Source: Streptomyces sp. man185 (GTDB taxonomy: Bacteria > Actinomycetota > Actinomycetes > Streptomycetales > Streptomycetaceae). Taken from it: DNA of 64,000 nt. The notes beneath the pieces are model-generated. The model did no database searches. It saw only the letters and a list, made by a program, of their open reading frames with translations, and was not told where the DNA came from. Both the position numbers and the translations under genes were made by a program. Shown here piece after piece: positions 1 through 8,752 of the stretch (position 1 is its first letter; every line of letters begins with the position of its first letter). The stretch is from NCBI GenBank assembly GCA_002551355.1, contig NTHE01000017.1, forward strand, positions 1 to 64,000, in the 5' to 3' direction.

Positions 1-19
1 AGATGTGTATAAGAGACAG
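1..19. other. Tn5 mosaic end / Nextera adapter remnant
   Basis: The first 19 bases, AGATGTGTATAAGAGACAG, are exactly the Tn5 mosaic end used in Nextera (tagmentation) libraries. This is library sequence and not part of the genome. It marks the window start as a contig edge whose last bases were not trimmed, so anything read across position 19 is unreliable. Confidence 0.97.
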
Positions 20-99
20 GCTCCGGCACGCGCCCGAGCGGCCGGGCGGGCGCGGGCCCCGGCGCTCGTCCCGGTGCGCGCCACGGTGGGCGGCGGTCC

Positions 100-1053
100 G
101 TGCGAGGGCGTTCCGCCCTGGCATCGGCGGCCGCGCGTCGCCGGGCGGATGCGCTCATGGCGGGCGCCTCGGGGCTTCGGAGCGACGGCGAATACGTACG
201 GGTACGGGAGCCGGCAGCGGCACCTGTACCCGCACCCGCACCCGCACCCGAGACCGCAGGGGAGCCGCCCGGCGATACGTCGAGGACGCGGCGTCTCGTG
301 GCGGCCGTCCGGGAGCGGCTGCCGCTGTGGGTGAGGCTCCGGTGCGGGATGGCGCCGCGCACGCCGGTGGTGCTCGGTCTGGTGTTGCTCGCCGCCGTGG
401 CCGTCGCCACGTCGCACTTCTGGTCCGTACGCCCCCAGGCCGTGCGCGCGCCGGACCCGGTCGCGGACGAGGCGACGGGATCCGCGCTGCCACCGGATCC
501 GTTACGGTCCGAAGTCCCCGATACGGTGCCTCGTCCGGCCGCCGGGGAGCCGCCGGTCGCGGGCGGGAGCGGAAACGGGATCGGGAACGAGAACGGGCAG
601 ATCGTCGTCGATGTGAGCGGCAAGGTGCACCGGCCGGGGGTCCGTCGGCTGCCGGCGGGGTCACGGGTGGCGGACGCGCTGGAGGCGGCGGGCGGTGTGC
701 GAGCCGGCACGGATGTGACGGGACTCAATCGGGCGCGGCTCCTGGTGGACGGTGAGCAGGTCGCCGTGGGCCTTCCGCCCGGCCCGCCGGTTACCGGGAC
801 GACCGGAGGCGGCGGGGTCGGAGCCGGTCCGTCCGGCCCGCCGGGCGGGGCCGGGCCCTCTGCACCGCTGAGCTTGAACACGGCGACCGCGGAGCAGCTC
901 GAAACTCTGCCGGGGGTCGGGCCGGTGCTCGCCCAGCACATGATCGACTACCGCACGGAGAACAACGGATTCCGGTCCGTCGATGAGCTCCGGCAGGTCA
1001 ACGGGATCGGCGACCGCCGCTTTGCCGACCTACAGCCTCTCGTACGGCCATGA
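100..1053 (+). CDS. comEA: ComEA family DNA-binding competence protein (5' end uncertain)
   Basis: Membrane-anchored helix-hairpin-helix protein that binds incoming double-stranded DNA and hands it to ComEC. From the GTG at 100: a hydrophobic anchor at about residues 88-106, an SLBB-type domain at about 167-225 (VDVSGKVHRPGV), a Gly/Pro-rich linker, and a C-terminal hairpin domain at 258-317 (LNTATAEQLETLPGVGPVLA). The frame is open upstream of 100 until a stop that lies inside the adapter sequence, so the true start may be lost off the contig edge. The stop overlaps the comEC start by 4 bases, which implies translational coupling. A proline-alanine hexamer repeat lies near 230-250. In Streptomyces the natural role of comEA/comEC is not established; the name follows domain content and gene order. 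Confidence 0.9.
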   Translation: MRGRSALASAAARRRADALMAGASGLRSDGEYVRVREPAAAPVPAPAPAPETAGEPPGDTSRTRRLVAAVRERLPLWVRLRCGMAPRTPVVLGLVLLAAVAVATSHFWSVRPQAVRAPDPVADEATGSALPPDPLRSEVPDTVPRPAAGEPPVAGGSGNGIGNENGQIVVDVSGKVHRPGVRRLPAGSRVADALEAAGGVRAGTDVTGLNRARLLVDGEQVAVGLPPGPPVTGTTGGGGVGAGPSGPPGGAGPSAPLSLNTATAEQLETLPGVGPVLAQHMIDYRTENNGFRSVDELRQVNGIGDRRFADLQPLVRP

Positions 1054-3620
1054 GCAGCCGTGAGACCCGGCTCGACTCCCGGGCCGCGGACAGGGACAGC
1101 ACCGGAAGCGTGGGGGCGGCGGGCGCGGCGGATGATGCTGGTTCGTCGGCCGGGGCCGGTGATGGGGGCGCGGCGGGGGAGGGTTCGCGACGGGAGGGTC
1201 CCACGGATCTGCGGCTCGTTCCGCCCGCCCTGGCGGTCTGGGGCGCCGCGGCGTCGACGCTGGGCCTTCCGGGGCGGTGGGTGGTCGCCGTGGCCGTCGC
1301 CTGTCTGGTTCCGGCGCTCGTTCTGCTGGTGGTGGCCTCGCGCGCTTCTCGGGAGGGGAGGGCCGTCGGACGGTCCCGGGCTGTCGCGGCCGGGGGAGCC
1401 GTGCTGCTCTGCGCGGCGGCGGGCGCGGCTGTGGCCGGCCTCCACGGGGCGGATGTGCGGCGCGGTCCCGTCCCCGGGCTGGCCCGGGAGTATGCGCGGA
1501 TCGACGCCGAAGTACGGGTGACCTCGGATCCCCGGACGACCCGCCCGGCGGTACGGGGCAACCACAGCGCCCCGGCCCTTCTCCTGATCGATGCCGAGGT
1601 CGTGGAGGTGGGCACGCCGGACGGCCCGAGCACCCGGGTCCGTACGCCCGTGCTGCTCATGGTGGGGGCGGGCGACCACCGGGCGGACTGGCAGAAGCTA
1701 CTTCCGTCCACCCGGCTCCGGCTCGCCGGGCGGCTCGCGCCTCCCGCACACGACGGCGAAGGCCTCGCCGCGGTCCTGCGGGTGGACGATGCGGGGGAGC
1801 CCCGGATCATCGGGCCCCCGACGTGGATCCAGCACGCGGCGGGAGAACTGCGCGCCGGGTTGCGGGAGGCGACGGACGGTTTGGACGCGGACGCGCGGGC
1901 GCTGTTGCCGGGGCTGGTGGTCGGGGACACCTCCAGGGTCCCTCCCGACCTCCAGGACGCCTTCAAGTCGACCGACCTGACGCATCTGTTGAGCGTGTCC
2001 GGAGCCAATCTCTCGATTCTGCTTTTCCTCCTCGTCGGGCCGCCGGGGGCGGCCTTGAACGCCGAACGGCGCGGCCTGGCACCTCTGTTGGGACTCTCCC
2101 TGCGGGGGACCGCGTTGGTCGGCGGTGCGCTGACGCTCGCCTTCATCATCGTGTGCCGACCGGAGCCGAGCGTGCTCCGCGCGGCGGCCTGCGGTGTCAT
2201 CACACTCCTCGCGATCGGAACGGGACGCCGGAGATCCTTGATCCCCGCCTTGGCGGCCGCTGTGGTCCTCCTGGTGCTCTACGACCCCTGGCTCGCCCGG
2301 AGCTACGGTTTCCTGCTGTCGGTCCTGGCCACCGGGGCGCTGCTGACGCTCGCGCCGCGGTGGAGCGCCGCCCTGCGGGCGCGGCGGGTGCCGGGCAGGC
2401 TCGCCGAGGTGCTGGCCGCGGCAGCGGCGGCGCAGGCCGTGTGCGCACCCGTGGTGGTGGTCCTGGCCTCGCGGGTCAGCCTGGTGGCGGTCCCGTGCAA
2501 TCTGCTGGCGGAGTTCGCGGTGGCACCGGCGACGGTGCTCGGATTCGCGGCCCTCGCCGTCGCCCCGGTCGCCCCGCCGGTGGCCGAGCTGCTGGCCGGG
2601 ATCGCGAGCTGGCCGGTCGGGTGGATCGCCACGGTCGCCCGCACGGGGGCGGGCCTTCCCGGGGCGGAGGCGCAGTGGCCCGGAGGGTGGTCCGGCGCGG
2701 CTCTGCTGGCCTGCCTCACCGTGCTGGCGGTGCTCCTGGCGCCCACGCTGGCCCGTCGCCCCTGGATCTGCGCGGCCACCGGGCTGCTTCTGGTGCTGGC
2801 GGTGCTGCGGCCGGTTCCGCTGACCCGGATCATGACCGGATGGCCGCCGCCCGACTGGGCGTTCGCGCTCTGCGATGTGGGGCAGGGCGATGCGATGGTG
2901 CTCGCGGCGGGGGAGGGCACGGGTGTGGTCGTCGACGCCGGGCCCGACCCCCGTGTTGTCGACCGGTGTCTGCGCGACCTCGCGGTGACCCGGGTTCCGC
3001 TCGTGATCCTGACCCACTTCCACGCCGACCATGTGCGCGGGCTGCCGGGTGTGCTCCGGGGCAGGGCGGTGGGTGCGATCCAGACGACGAGCCTCGAAGA
3101 GCCGCCCGAACAGGCCGCGTTCGTGCGGCGTACGGCGGCCTCGGCACGGGTCCCGACCGTGCGGGCCGTGGCCGGTGAGCACCGCAGGACGGGCCCGGTC
3201 GACTGGCGGGTCCTCTGGCCGCGCCACGGACCCGGGGGAGCGGCGGCGGTGCGGGAGCCGAACGACTCCAGTGTCACCCTGCGCGTCCGGGCGGCCGGAG
3301 GGCTGACGCTGCTGCTCCTCGGGGACCTCGAACCCCCGGCCCAGCGGGAGTTGCTGCGCATGCGGGAGGCGTCGGGCCCGGTGGACGTGCTCAAGGTGGC
3401 CCACCACGGCTCGGCCTTCCAGGACGCCGGGCTGCTCCACAGCGTACGGCCGAGGCTGGCGCTCATCTCCTGCGGCGCGGACAACTCCTACGGCCACCCC
3501 TCGCCCCGCACGGTGGACGCCCTCGCGGCGGCAGGGGCCCGGGTTCTGCGCACCGACACGGACGGCCCGATCGCGGTGGCGGGCGCGGGGAAGGAGCTAC
3601 GGGCGGTGGGCCGGTCATGA
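1050..3620 (+). CDS. comEC: ComEC/Rec2 family competence membrane protein
   Basis: Polytopic membrane protein of 856 residues, predicted to form the inner-membrane channel that takes up single-stranded DNA. The N-terminal third is a DUF4131-like region with two to three helices. The central competence domain carries the conserved LSVSGANLS signature near residue 310. The C-terminal part is a metallo-beta-lactamase fold beginning DVGQGDAM near residue 608, with the metal-binding HFHADH motif near 655 and a later VAHHGS motif. The ATG overlaps the comEA stop. Length and domain order are normal for actinobacterial ComEC, and no frame break is seen. Family assignment is secure; uptake activity in this host is inferred only. 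Confidence 0.93.
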   Translation: MSSRETRLDSRAADRDSTGSVGAAGAADDAGSSAGAGDGGAAGEGSRREGPTDLRLVPPALAVWGAAASTLGLPGRWVVAVAVACLVPALVLLVVASRASREGRAVGRSRAVAAGGAVLLCAAAGAAVAGLHGADVRRGPVPGLAREYARIDAEVRVTSDPRTTRPAVRGNHSAPALLLIDAEVVEVGTPDGPSTRVRTPVLLMVGAGDHRADWQKLLPSTRLRLAGRLAPPAHDGEGLAAVLRVDDAGEPRIIGPPTWIQHAAGELRAGLREATDGLDADARALLPGLVVGDTSRVPPDLQDAFKSTDLTHLLSVSGANLSILLFLLVGPPGAALNAERRGLAPLLGLSLRGTALVGGALTLAFIIVCRPEPSVLRAAACGVITLLAIGTGRRRSLIPALAAAVVLLVLYDPWLARSYGFLLSVLATGALLTLAPRWSAALRARRVPGRLAEVLAAAAAAQAVCAPVVVVLASRVSLVAVPCNLLAEFAVAPATVLGFAALAVAPVAPPVAELLAGIASWPVGWIATVARTGAGLPGAEAQWPGGWSGAALLACLTVLAVLLAPTLARRPWICAATGLLLVLAVLRPVPLTRIMTGWPPPDWAFALCDVGQGDAMVLAAGEGTGVVVDAGPDPRVVDRCLRDLAVTRVPLVILTHFHADHVRGLPGVLRGRAVGAIQTTSLEEPPEQAAFVRRTAASARVPTVRAVAGEHRRTGPVDWRVLWPRHGPGGAAAVREPNDSSVTLRVRAAGGLTLLLLGDLEPPAQRELLRMREASGPVDVLKVAHHGSAFQDAGLLHSVRPRLALISCGADNSYGHPSPRTVDALAAAGARVLRTDTDGPIAVAGAGKELRAVGRS

Positions 3621-3712
3621 CACCGCAGGAGCCGTTCCCGCCCGCCCGCCGGTCTCCCGGCCCCGCGCCCGGTTCCGTTCCCCACCCCGCTCCCGGGGCC
3701 GGGGCGTCCGGG

Positions 3713-4174
3713 TCAGGTCAGCCAGGTACCGGCGAGCATCAGGTCGCGGTCGGCGAGTTCGTTCTCCTCGCGCCAGGCGCGCAGGGTGTGGGGGACGATG
3801 CGCAGAAACACATAGCGGGGGCCGCGCGGGCTCCACCCCCGGAGCTTGGCGGCGAAGGCATCCCTCGTCGCGGCGGCAAGGTCCGTCGCCTCCACGATCC
3901 TCGCCTCGCCCTCGATCAGCACCACGTCGCGGGTGTGGCCGAGGGTGACCCGGATCGGCCCGCCGGGAGTGACGTTGACGGCCGTCGGGTTCGTCCGCCG
4001 GGTGGCCATCCAGAGGGCGCCGGAGCCTTCCTCCCAGAGGAACGACAGAGGCACCAGGGTGGGGATGCCGTCCGGGGTCGCCGTCGCCACCCATGCGTCC
4101 TCGTTCTGTCGCAGATGGTCCAGGACGTCCTGCTTGCGCTGTTCCCGGCTGCGCGGGGGATCGGGCTCGGTCAT
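3713..4174 (-). CDS. pyridoxamine 5'-phosphate oxidase-fold protein
   Basis: A small (153-residue) split-beta-barrel protein of the PPOX/FMN-binding or F420-binding group. Family-typical blocks are visible: WVATATPDGIPTLVPLSFLW near the N-terminus, WMATRRTNPTAVNV, then VRVTLGHTRDVVLIEGEARI. The ATG at 4174 is preferred over a GTG nine bases upstream because the MTEPD start matches the family. There is no clear Shine-Dalgarno sequence, and a leaderless message is possible. The gene is convergent with comEC (92-base gap). A palindrome lies about 70 bases upstream. Substrate and cofactor cannot be told from sequence. Confidence 0.82.
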   Translation of the reverse strand: MTEPDPPRSREQRKQDVLDHLRQNEDAWVATATPDGIPTLVPLSFLWEEGSGALWMATRRTNPTAVNVTPGGPIRVTLGHTRDVVLIEGEARIVEATDLAAATRDAFAAKLRGWSPRGPRYVFLRIVPHTLRAWREENELADRDLMLAGTWLT

Positions 4175-4240
4175 GATCGACACGCTAGAGGTCGACCACC
4201 GTGCCGCGCCTCGGCCAAGGGGCCTGGGGCAGAAGTCCTA

Positions 4241-4253
4241 GGACCGGTGGTCC
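4241..4253. promoter_or_regulatory. 13-bp dyad upstream of the PPOX gene
   Basis: GGACC-GGT-GGTCC is a perfect inverted repeat about 70 bases upstream of the PPOX-fold gene start. The arms resemble the GGGAC/GTCCC arms of DosR/DevR-type boxes, which in actinobacteria often precede PPOX-like, nitroreductase and CBS genes. Only the dyad is seen; the regulator is inferred. Confidence 0.35.
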
Positions 4254-4473
4254 CCGTCACCTCGGGGCGATGTGACCCTCCGGCTCGCGCGGCTCGCCAT
4301 CCCGAACAGCGCCCTCGCGACTGCCCGACCCTGTGCCACGCGGCCCGGTTTTCGCACAACCATTCGAGATAGAGGTGTGTCTTACCTGCAGGGCCCGGCG
4401 AGGTGCCGGAGTTCCGGCTCACCGCCGCCGCCTGCCAGGTCTTTCCGGCCACCGCATCGATAGAGAAGAGTCC

Positions 4474-5895
4474 ATGCGCCACTCGTACCGCTCCGCCCCC
4501 GTCCTCGCTGTCGCCCTTGCGGCCGGCCTGCTCGCCGCGACCCCTGCTCACACTGCGCCCAACGCGCCTGCGGCCCCTCTCCGCGGGCAGAGCGACGTGA
4601 ACGGCGACGGCTACGGTGACCTGGTCACCGCCTCCGAAGCCGCCGTGTCAGGCGTTCCCAGGGCTGGTGCGATCGTCGTCAACACCGGTTCGTCCGCAGG
4701 AGTCTCGGCCGGCCGGACCGACATCGTCACGCAGGGGTCGCCCGGTGTTCCCGGCGCGCTGGAGGAGAACGACGAGTTCGGCTCGGCGCTGGCCACGGGA
4801 GACCTGGACGGTGACGGCTATACCGACATCGTCGCCGGCACGCCGGACGAGAAGGTCGGCAGCGACGTGGCGGGCGGTGCCGTCACGGTCCTGTGGGGTT
4901 CGAGATCAGGCATCGTCGGAGGCGCCGACCTCCCTGACCCGGCCCCCACCCAGCACGACCGCTTCGGCGACCGACTCGTCGTCGGTGACTTCGACGGCGA
5001 CGGAAATCCCGAGCTCGCCGTCGGCACCAGCGGCAACGACGTATGGATCTTCGGAGCCATCGCCAGAGGCGGGGCCGGGGAGCGCCGCCGACTGACGACC
5101 GCGATCGCTCCGGAGAGCTCGGACTACTACCGCGACTTGGCGGCGGGTGACTTCGACGCCGACGGCAGGGACGATCTCGTCGTGGGGGGCCGTTACGACG
5201 AGGACGGCAGCTACGGCGGCGCGTCGCTCGTCTACGACGGGGCGCTCGGCGACCCCACGGTCCTGCCGGACGAGGCGCACGCGGCTGCCACGGGTGACTT
5301 CGACGCCGACGGCAGGGACGACCTGATCGTCGGGTCTCGCGACGAGAACTCGGTGACCGCCTACGCGGGCGCCGCAGCGGGGCTCAGCTCCTCCGGGCGC
5401 AGGACGCTCACCCAGGAAAGTCGCGGCGTTCCCGGAGCCACCGAGCCCGAGGACTCGTTCGGCGAGGCGGTGGCCGTGGGCGACATCGACGGTGACGGCT
5501 TCGCCGACGCGGCCGTGGGCGTCGAGTTCGAGACCATCGGCTCGGTTCCCAACGCCGGCGGGGTCGTCGTCCTGCGCGGTTCGGCCGACGGACTCACCGG
5601 CGTCGGTTCCCAGGCCGTGCACCAGGGCACCGCGGGCGTGCCGGGCGCGAACGAGCCGTACGACCGGTTCGGTGCGGCCGTACGCCTGACCGACACCAAC
5701 GGCGACGCCCGCGCCGACCTGGCCGTCGGGGCTCCGATGGAGGACACGAGCAACGGCGCCCTGTGGAACCTGGGCGGTTCCGTCAGCGGCGTCGGCACCT
5801 CGTACGCGACCGCCTTCTCGGCGGCGGACGTCGGGCTGTCCAAGGCCCCGTGGACGTACTTCGGCCGCTCGATGCCGGTCGGTGGCGGGGCCTGA
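4474..5895 (+). CDS. secreted FG-GAP / integrin-alpha-like beta-propeller protein
   Basis: Exported protein of 473 residues. The ATG at 4474 is preceded by GAAGAG and opens a clear signal peptide (basic MRHSYRS, a hydrophobic core, and a signal-peptidase-type site near AHTA). The frame is open further upstream but only this start gives a signal peptide. The mature part carries seven calcium-loop motifs of the D-x-D/N-x-D-G type (DVNGDGYGD, DLDGDGYTD, DFDGDGNPE, DFDADGRDD twice, DIDGDGFAD, DTNGDARAD), each followed by a hydrophobic strand. This fits a full seven-bladed FG-GAP propeller. Such domains bind calcium and mediate extracellular binding. No catalytic domain, cell-wall anchor or partner gene is visible. 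Confidence 0.88.
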   Translation: MRHSYRSAPVLAVALAAGLLAATPAHTAPNAPAAPLRGQSDVNGDGYGDLVTASEAAVSGVPRAGAIVVNTGSSAGVSAGRTDIVTQGSPGVPGALEENDEFGSALATGDLDGDGYTDIVAGTPDEKVGSDVAGGAVTVLWGSRSGIVGGADLPDPAPTQHDRFGDRLVVGDFDGDGNPELAVGTSGNDVWIFGAIARGGAGERRRLTTAIAPESSDYYRDLAAGDFDADGRDDLVVGGRYDEDGSYGGASLVYDGALGDPTVLPDEAHAAATGDFDADGRDDLIVGSRDENSVTAYAGAAAGLSSSGRRTLTQESRGVPGATEPEDSFGEAVAVGDIDGDGFADAAVGVEFETIGSVPNAGGVVVLRGSADGLTGVGSQAVHQGTAGVPGANEPYDRFGAAVRLTDTNGDARADLAVGAPMEDTSNGALWNLGGSVSGVGTSYATAFSAADVGLSKAPWTYFGRSMPVGGGA

Positions 5896-6121
5896 ATCGA
5901 CGGAGTGTGTGCCAGGTCCGGACCCTCGCCGCTGACCCGAAAGGTGCCACATCTTTCAGTCGGATTGGCGCATAACTGCACAAGGTTCTCCGACCTACTC
6001 GGTTTGCCTCGAACGCCTCAACAGTGATCGAATGCATGATCGTCGGCGGGCCGCTGATCCGACGGAGACGTCCACCTGTCAGGGGCCCGAGGTGCGAGGC
6101 GCCCGTGGGGGTACGTCAGAG

Positions 6122-7003
6122 ATGTTCGGCCGTTGGCTGGGAAACAGAGGCCAGGCGGGTGGGCGCGGTGGGGCCCTCGCCGGATTCCAGGTACCCCGTA
6201 CCGCGGGAGTGCTCAGCTGCCGGGTGCTGGACCCGGTCAACGAACCGGTTCAGCAGGCCGAGTTCGTCGTGACGGACAGCACGGGCCGCAAGGTGACCGC
6301 AGGCGAGACGGACCCCTTCGGCGGTCTTCTCGCCACGGTCCCGGGCGGCGACTACCGGCTGGCGATCACGGCCGAGGGCTTCACCCCGTTCCACGGGGCG
6401 GCGACGGTGGCCGAAGGGGCGCACGCCACCCTGGGCGATGTGACCCTCCAGGCGGCGCAGCCCCCGCAGCTGCCCGACCCCGGCGACTGGGACATCGAGC
6501 CGAACCACTCGCAGATCGGCTTCACCGCGCGGCACATCGGGCTGGCCCGCATCCACGGCAGGTTCAACACCTTCGCCGGGGCGGTCCGGATCGCCGACCG
6601 CATGGAGGACTCCGCCATGCACGTGGTCATCGACGCGGCGTCGATCGACACCAATGTGCAGATGCGCGACGACCACCTGCGCTCCGGCGACTTCCTCGAC
6701 GTCGGCCGCTACCCGACACTGGAGTTCTACAGTGAGCGCTTCGTCCACCGGGGCGGCAGCCGCTGGGGTGTCATCGGTGCGCTGACCCTGCACGGCGTCA
6801 GCCGCACCGTGACGCTGGACACCCAGTACCTCGGTCTCGGCAACGGCCTGGAGGGCGAGACGCGCGCCGCCTGCCGTGCCACCACCGAACTGCACCGCGA
6901 GGACTTCACCCTCACCTGGCAGACCATGCTGGCGCGCGGGATCGCCGTGGTGGGGCCCAGCATCGTCATCGACCTGGACATCCAGATCGTTCCCAAGGGC
7001 TGA
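6122..7003 (+). CDS. YceI family protein with N-terminal carboxypeptidase-regulatory-like domain
   Basis: A protein of 293 residues in two parts. Residues about 20-110 (VLSCRVLDPVNEPVQQAEFV ... LLATVPGGDYRLAITAEGF) look like a beta-sandwich of the carboxypeptidase-regulatory/Cna-B type. Residues about 118-293 are a YceI lipocalin-like barrel (WDIEPNHSQIGFTARHIG, RDDHLRSGDFLDVGRYP). YceI proteins bind polyisoprenoid-like lipids. Most are periplasmic, but no signal peptide is visible here. The frame is open back to 6032, but the ATG at 6122 (MFGRWLGN) is preferred because upstream codons look non-coding. The ligand is unknown. Confidence 0.85.
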   Translation: MFGRWLGNRGQAGGRGGALAGFQVPRTAGVLSCRVLDPVNEPVQQAEFVVTDSTGRKVTAGETDPFGGLLATVPGGDYRLAITAEGFTPFHGAATVAEGAHATLGDVTLQAAQPPQLPDPGDWDIEPNHSQIGFTARHIGLARIHGRFNTFAGAVRIADRMEDSAMHVVIDAASIDTNVQMRDDHLRSGDFLDVGRYPTLEFYSERFVHRGGSRWGVIGALTLHGVSRTVTLDTQYLGLGNGLEGETRAACRATTELHREDFTLTWQTMLARGIAVVGPSIVIDLDIQIVPKG

Positions 7004-7043
7004 GCCGGGCCCGGTCGTTCCCGATGGCCCGGTCGGCCGGGCA

Positions 7044-7289
7044 CTACGGCTTCTCCAGCCAGCCTTCGTACTCGGCGGCGAACTCGTCGAGCGCGGCCGG
7101 GTCCAGGCGCCCGGCCGCGTCCTCCACGACCACCAGCCACTGGGCGTCCTCGGCGTCGTCCTCGCCGGCCAGCGCGTCCCGTACGAGCTGCGGCTCCTCG
7201 GCGACCCCGAAGCGGTCAGCCAGCTCCCCGGCCACGTCCTCGGCGGCGTCGCGGTCGGGCAGTACCAGTACATGTCTCACATCGCTCAC
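7044..7289 (-). CDS. small conserved hypothetical protein
   Basis: An acidic 81-residue protein beginning MSDVRHVLVLPDRDAAEDVA and rich in Asp, Glu and Ala, with a WLVVVEDAAGRL strand. Codon use is typical of the genome. It is divergent from holA with about 92 bases between the starts, and it sits tail-to-tail with the YceI gene. It resembles a small conserved Streptomyces protein of unknown function, and no motif supports a specific role. Confidence 0.65.
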   Translation of the reverse strand: MSDVRHVLVLPDRDAAEDVAGELADRFGVAEEPQLVRDALAGEDDAEDAQWLVVVEDAAGRLDPAALDEFAAEYEGWLEKP

Positions 7290-7381
7290 CCGGACATTCT
7301 CCGGTACGGACTTCCGTGCCCCACGCCCCGGGGCTGCCGGCCCGTCCGGGCTGTCAGTGGCGCGTGGGATGCTGGATCGCG

Positions 7382-8368
7382 ATGGCCACCAGGAAGAATT
7401 CCACCGACGATCCGCTCGCCCCGCTCACCCTCGCCGTGGGCCAGGAGGACCTCCTCCTGGACCGTGCGGTGCAGCAGGTCGTGGCGGCCGCGCGTGCTGC
7501 CGACGCCGACACGGACGTACGTGATCTGGCGTCCGACCAGTTGCAGCCCGGCACGCTCGCCGAGCTCACCAGTCCCTCGCTCTTCGCGGAGCGCAAGGTC
7601 GTGATCGTGCGCAACGCGCAGGACCTCTCGGCCGACACGGTCAAGGACGTCAAGGCGTATCTCGGCGCGCCGGTCGAGGAGATCACGCTCGTCCTGCTGC
7701 ACGCGGGCGGGGCCAAGGGCAAGGGGCTGCTGGACGCGGCCCGTAAGGCCGGGGCCCGGGAGGTCGCCTGCCCGAAGACCACCAAGCCCGCCGAGCGGCT
7801 CTCCTTCGTACGGTCGGAGTTCCGGACCCATGGGCGGTCCGCGACGCCGGAGGCGTGCCAGGCGCTGGTCGACTCCATCGGCAGCGATCTGCGGGAGCTG
7901 GCGAGTGCGGTGTCCCAGCTGATCGCGGACGTCGAGGGCACGATCGACGAGGCGGTCGTCGGGCGCTATTACACCGGGCGGGCCGAGGCCTCGTCGTTCA
8001 CAGTCGCCGACCGGGCGGTCGAGGGGCGTGCGGCGGAGGCGCTGGAGGCGCTGCGGTGGTCGTTGTCGACGGGGGTCCCGCCCGTCCTGATCACCAGTGC
8101 GCTGGCGCAGGGCGTGCGGGCGATCGGGAAGCTGTCCTCCGCCCGGGGCGGGCGGCCGGCCGATCTGGCCCGGGAGCTGGGGATGCCGCCGTGGAAGATC
8201 GACCGGGTGCGGCAGCAGATGCGGGGGTGGACGCCGGACGGGGTCGCGGTGGCGCTGCGGGCCGTGGCTGCGGCGGATGCGGGGGTGAAGGGCGGAGGGG
8301 ACGATCCCGAGTACGCGCTGGAGAAGGCCGTCGTCGTTGTCGCCCGGGCCGCGCGGGCGGGGCGGTAG
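7382..8368 (+). CDS. holA: DNA polymerase III subunit delta
   Basis: The delta subunit of the clamp loader, which opens the beta clamp during replication. 328 residues, normal for the family. The N-terminal domain begins PLAPLTLAVGQEDLLLDRAV, followed by LFAERKVVIVRNAQDLS and the helical region SDLRELASAVSQLIADVEGTI. The C-terminal collar domain includes GMPPWKIDRVRQQMRGW. The ATG at 7382 is chosen because it is immediately followed by the family N-terminus; an in-frame upstream extension to 7316 lacks coding character. Neighbouring rpsT lies convergent, an arrangement common in Streptomyces. Confidence 0.95.
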   Translation: MATRKNSTDDPLAPLTLAVGQEDLLLDRAVQQVVAAARAADADTDVRDLASDQLQPGTLAELTSPSLFAERKVVIVRNAQDLSADTVKDVKAYLGAPVEEITLVLLHAGGAKGKGLLDAARKAGAREVACPKTTKPAERLSFVRSEFRTHGRSATPEACQALVDSIGSDLRELASAVSQLIADVEGTIDEAVVGRYYTGRAEASSFTVADRAVEGRAAEALEALRWSLSTGVPPVLITSALAQGVRAIGKLSSARGGRPADLARELGMPPWKIDRVRQQMRGWTPDGVAVALRAVAAADAGVKGGGDDPEYALEKAVVVVARAARAGR

Positions 8369-8408
8369 GGGTTTTCCGGTTCGCCGCCGGACGCGGGGGT
8401 CTGTGGTG

Positions 8409-8516
8409 ACCGGTTCCGTCCTCAAGCGCCGGACGGGCCGGGATTGCCTCGGCATCGGGCTGGGAGTGTGCGGGACCACGTGTGATCACCGGTTCCGTCC
8501 TCAAACGCCGGACGGG
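8409..8516. repeat. pair of 29-bp Streptomyces-type intergenic repeats
   Basis: Two copies of a 29-base element at 8409-8437 and 8488-8516 differ at one base (core CTCAAGCGCCGGACGGG and CTCAAACGCCGGACGGG). This motif is familiar from many Streptomyces intergenic regions. The copies are spaced 79 bases apart in the holA-rpsT spacer. Function is unknown. Confidence 0.8.
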
Positions 8517-8534
8517 CTGGGGGTGCGCCGTTCC

Positions 8535-8640
8535 GGGGTGCGCCGGACGGGGGCTGGGGTACGCGGGACCGGGGTGCGCCGGACGGGGGCTGGGGTACGC
8601 GGGACCGGGGTGCGCCGGACGGGGGCTGGGGTGCACCGGA
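8535..8640. repeat. 36-bp tandem repeat
   Basis: Two full copies (8535-8570 and 8571-8606) of a 36-base unit and a third partial copy to about 8640. Each unit contains GGTGCGCCGGACGGGGGCTG followed by a GGTACGCGGGACC block. The period is a multiple of three, so a spurious 12-residue peptide repeat appears in one frame, but start context and neighbours argue against coding. The same GCGCCGGACGGG core occurs in the 29-bp repeats just upstream, so the array may have grown from that element. Confidence 0.85.
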
Positions 8641-8704
8641 CGGGGGTGTGCCTGTCGAGGGCTGGGGGTGCGTCGGGCGGGCTTGGGAAAGGCCCCCGCA
8701 CGCA

Positions 8705-8752
8705 CGGAAGCCCCGGAGCGCTGATCTGGGGAGATCGGCGCCGGGGCTTCCG
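8705..8752. terminator. long hairpin between holA and rpsT
   Basis: CGGAAGCCCCGG at 8705-8716 pairs perfectly with CCGGGGCTTCCG at 8741-8752. The interior (CGCTGATCT / AGATCGGCG) extends the stem with one mismatch around a GGGG loop. It lies beyond the convergent ends of holA and rpsT and can serve as a bidirectional terminator. There is no U-tract, as is usual in Streptomyces. Confidence 0.75.

Noticed and set aside
8535..8640. Possible CRISPR array
   Set aside because: The units are contiguous, without spacers, and no cas gene is near. It is a plain tandem repeat.
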